5,573 nt of DNA from Flavobacteriales bacterium (lineage in GTDB: Bacteria > Bacteroidota > Bacteroidia > Flavobacteriales_D > Parvicellaceae). Where the stretch lies: NCBI GenBank assembly GCA_026993705.1, contig JALWSJ010000226.1, forward strand, positions 1 to 5,573, given 5' to 3'. Each line of letters opens with the position of its first letter. Positions within the stretch are counted from its first letter, which is position 1. A program made the translations under genes and the position numbers. Below are positions 4,577 to 5,573 of the stretch, piece after piece. The notes beneath the pieces are model-generated. The model was given only the letters and a program-made list of their open reading frames with translations, was not told where the DNA came from and did not search any database.

Positions 4577-5092
4577 ATGTCTAAAAAGATTAAGCACATA
4601 GAAGTTTCAGAAGAAACGCATAAAAAAATAAAAAAGATGTCTGTAGAAGATGGAGTAACTATGAGAGAGAAAATGTACACGCTGTCAAATACTGAACCAA
4701 TATCTGCGGTGTACCATCTAATGTATGATGATGATGTTGTATATGTTGGGCAAAGTGTTGACGTATGCAATAGAATACAACAGCATCTATATGGTAAAAT
4801 AAAAAAATTCAATAATTTTAGATTTTTCCCTTTAGATAAAGATAAACTTATTGATAAAGAAAGAGAGGATATTGAAGAATATCTACCAAAATATAATAAA
4901 AGCATGAACCCTAACGTGTGCATGGGTAAAGAAGCTAAATATATAGGTATAAAGATACCAAAAGAAGATTACGAAATAATAGAGCGTGCTATGTTGGCTA
5001 AGAAAAAAAAGCATAAAAAGCATAAAGGGTATAAAATAGGTTCTTTTATGAAAGAATGTGCTTTAAATAGTGCAAAAAGGATTTTAAAGTAG
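4577..5092 (+). CDS. GIY-YIG nuclease flanked by ribbon-helix-helix-like segments
   Basis: The 171-residue protein has three parts. Residues 5-37 (IKHIEVSEETHKKIKKMS, then VTMREKMYTL) look like a ribbon-helix-helix (RHH): a strand, an 'SEETHKKIKK' helix and a second helix. Residues 44-108 are a compact GIY-YIG core: VYHL (45-48) and VYVGQS (55-60) for the two name motifs, R66 and H70 in NRIQQH, E95 as probable metal ligand, and PKYN at 104-107. Residues 122-170 are again RHH-like (YIGIKIPKEDYEIIERAML, then IGSFMKECALNSAKRI), split by a lysine-rich linker. The GIY-YIG fold makes DNA nicks or breaks in phage homing endonucleases, UvrC and others; RHH segments bind palindromic DNA as dimers. AAGGG precedes the ATG by seven bases. 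The likely role is a site-specific phage nuclease that also binds its own operator. The core is well supported, the flanks less so. Confidence 0.85.
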   Translation: MSKKIKHIEVSEETHKKIKKMSVEDGVTMREKMYTLSNTEPISAVYHLMYDDDVVYVGQSVDVCNRIQQHLYGKIKKFNNFRFFPLDKDKLIDKEREDIEEYLPKYNKSMNPNVCMGKEAKYIGIKIPKEDYEIIERAMLAKKKKHKKHKGYKIGSFMKECALNSAKRILK

Positions 5093-5176
5093 TACCCACA
5101 TAAAGCCATTTTAAAGCCATAATGAAGATGGTTTTATTGTGGGTATGTAGCCTAACTACAATTAATCTACATACCC
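5093..5176 (+). promoter_or_regulatory. Two mutually exclusive hairpins downstream of the GIY-YIG gene
   Basis: Starting right after the TAG, TACCCACATAAAGCCAT (5093-5109) pairs with ATGGTTTTATTGTGGGTA (5128-5145), a 17-bp stem with one bulge and one G-U. GGGTATGTAG (5141-5150) can instead pair perfectly with CTACATACCC (5167-5176). GGGTA belongs to both, so only one stem can form at full length. A direct repeat TAAAGCCAT (5101-5109 and 5112-5120) gives a further alternative partner. Neither stem has a U-tract, so this is not a plain terminator. It may regulate the repeat-protein gene or process the message. Confidence 0.6.
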
Positions 5177-5237
5177 AAAAACGAGTTGCACTAATTAAAG
5201 TACAGAAGTATTTTATCAAAAAGTGCTTACAGACAAT

Positions 5238-5284
5238 TTATAAAAGGAGTGGTCTAATGCGATTGGCACTCCCTCTTTTTATAA
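5238..5284 (+). promoter_or_regulatory. Leader hairpin of the repeat-protein gene, copy 2 of a repeated element
   Basis: TTATAAAA-GGAGTG (5238-5251) pairs with CACTCC (5267-5272) and, after a four-base bulge, TTTTATAA (5277-5284). It is followed by ATAAGTTCCTA and the AAAGGAAAT site of the downstream gene. The left arm contains AAAGGAG (5243-5249) and the loop contains an ATG (5257-5259), so the stem would hide a good ribosome site. The run CTCTTTTT after the GC part could also act as an intrinsic terminator. It shares stem layout, loop sequence and tail with 3415-3463 on the other strand. Confidence 0.65.
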
Positions 5285-5310
5285 GTTCCTATATCGCAAA
5301 AGGAAATATT

Positions 5311-5573
5311 ATGACACAGAACGATTTTATAAAAATACTAAAAGAAAAAGGCTACAAATATTACAAAAAAGGTGATGGTCTTTTTGTAACCCATCAAGGC
5401 TTTGTGTATTTGAATAGCCTAACAACACTACCTGAAAATACAAAGTTTGAAAATCAAGGTAATGTGTACTTGAATAGCCTAACAACACTACCTGAAAATA
5501 CAAAGTTTGAAAATCAAGGTAATGTGTACTTGGATAGCCTAACAACACTACCTGAAAATACAAAGTTTGAAAA
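5311..5573 (+). CDS. Repeat protein with 20-residue leucine-rich-like units, runs off the right edge
   Basis: The frame is open from 5257 to the window end. I choose the ATG at 5311, which has AAAGGAAAT just upstream and opens MTQNDFIKILKEKGYKYYKK, a plausible helical cap. The alternative ATG at 5257 has a stronger AAAGGAG but would add a hydrophobic MRLALPLFISS leader inside the hairpin. From residue 31 the protein is a tandem array of [FN]VYL[ND]SLTTLPENTKFENQG. Two full units and most of a third are visible. The pattern (L.SLT.LPE..., every 20 residues) is that of LRR-like repeats seen in phage and Campylobacter or Bacteroides proteins, which form solenoids used for binding. No stop is seen, so the length is unknown. 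The target and function are unknown. Confidence 0.8.
   Translation, partial: MTQNDFIKILKEKGYKYYKKGDGLFVTHQGFVYLNSLTTLPENTKFENQGNVYLNSLTTLPENTKFENQGNVYLDSLTTLPENTKFE
5401..5573 (+). repeat. 60-bp near-identical tandem coding repeat
   Basis: Units start at 5401, 5461 and 5521; the last is cut by the window end. Units differ only at the first, second and ninth bases of unit 1 (TTTGTGTATT against AATGTGTACT) and at one base in unit 3 (AAT to GAT at 5533). The rest is identical, including silent positions, which suggests recent expansion by slippage or recombination. The preceding 30 or so codons show only a faint decayed unit ending in GLFVTHQG. Confidence 0.95.

Noticed and set aside
4525..4923. 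Minus-strand frame of 132 codons opposite the nuclease gene
   Set aside because: Its low-complexity composition (serine/leucine runs) mirrors the lysine/glutamate-rich plus-strand gene, and it has no ribosome site. It is a shadow of the GIY-YIG gene.
5327..5563. Minus-strand repeat frame (LYFQVVLLGY units)
   Set aside because: It is the antisense of the 60-bp repeats. The plus frame has a ribosome site and a recognisable LRR-like repeat; this one has neither.

Overview
This AT-rich window reads as part of a bacteriophage or prophage genome. A single-strand annealing recombinase of the ERF family, a Gp157-like coiled-coil protein, a NinB-like 'SQQN' protein and a run of very small, tightly packed genes with strong AGGAG ribosome binding sites are a standard phage early/recombination module. 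Base and codon use suggest a low-GC host; Campylobacterota would fit, but nothing in the window proves it.

Layout. From 3390 leftwards to the window edge runs one dense minus-strand operon: a 43-aa single-span membrane peptide, a 35-aa peptide, ERF, Gp157-like, NinB-like, then a 150-aa unknown, a 63-aa small acidic protein, an 85-aa two-span membrane protein with a PQ-loop-like signature, a 99-aa unknown, an 81-aa two-span membrane protein, and a DnaQ-type exonuclease fragment that lacks its N-terminus and is out of frame with its start. The first genes are joined by stop/start overlaps; the last ones by a repeated TAATT..AGGAG spacer.

Between 3391 and 4071 lies about 680 bases with no convincing gene. 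It is packed with inverted repeats from 3415 to 3838 and probably encodes a long structured RNA or leader on the minus strand. Upstream of it is a minus-strand gene for a very acidic 120-aa protein (4072-4434).

At 4435-4576 is a divergent control region with a 20-bp palindrome and AT-rich promoters facing both ways. It drives, to the right, a 171-aa protein in which a GIY-YIG nuclease core is flanked on both sides by ribbon-helix-helix-like segments. Next comes a 218-base hairpin-rich intergenic region, and finally the start of a repeat protein built from almost identical 60-bp (20-aa) units that runs off the right edge.

The most interesting signal is not a gene. The last hairpin before the 43-aa gene (minus strand) and the last hairpin before the repeat protein (plus strand) are the same element. 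Their loop and flanks are similar, they share an 11-base ATAAGTTCCTA tail, and paired base changes preserve the stem. A second pair of long hairpins (3503-3650 and 5093-5145) also looks related. The two regions therefore appear to be two copies of one structured leader that controls different genes of the same phage.
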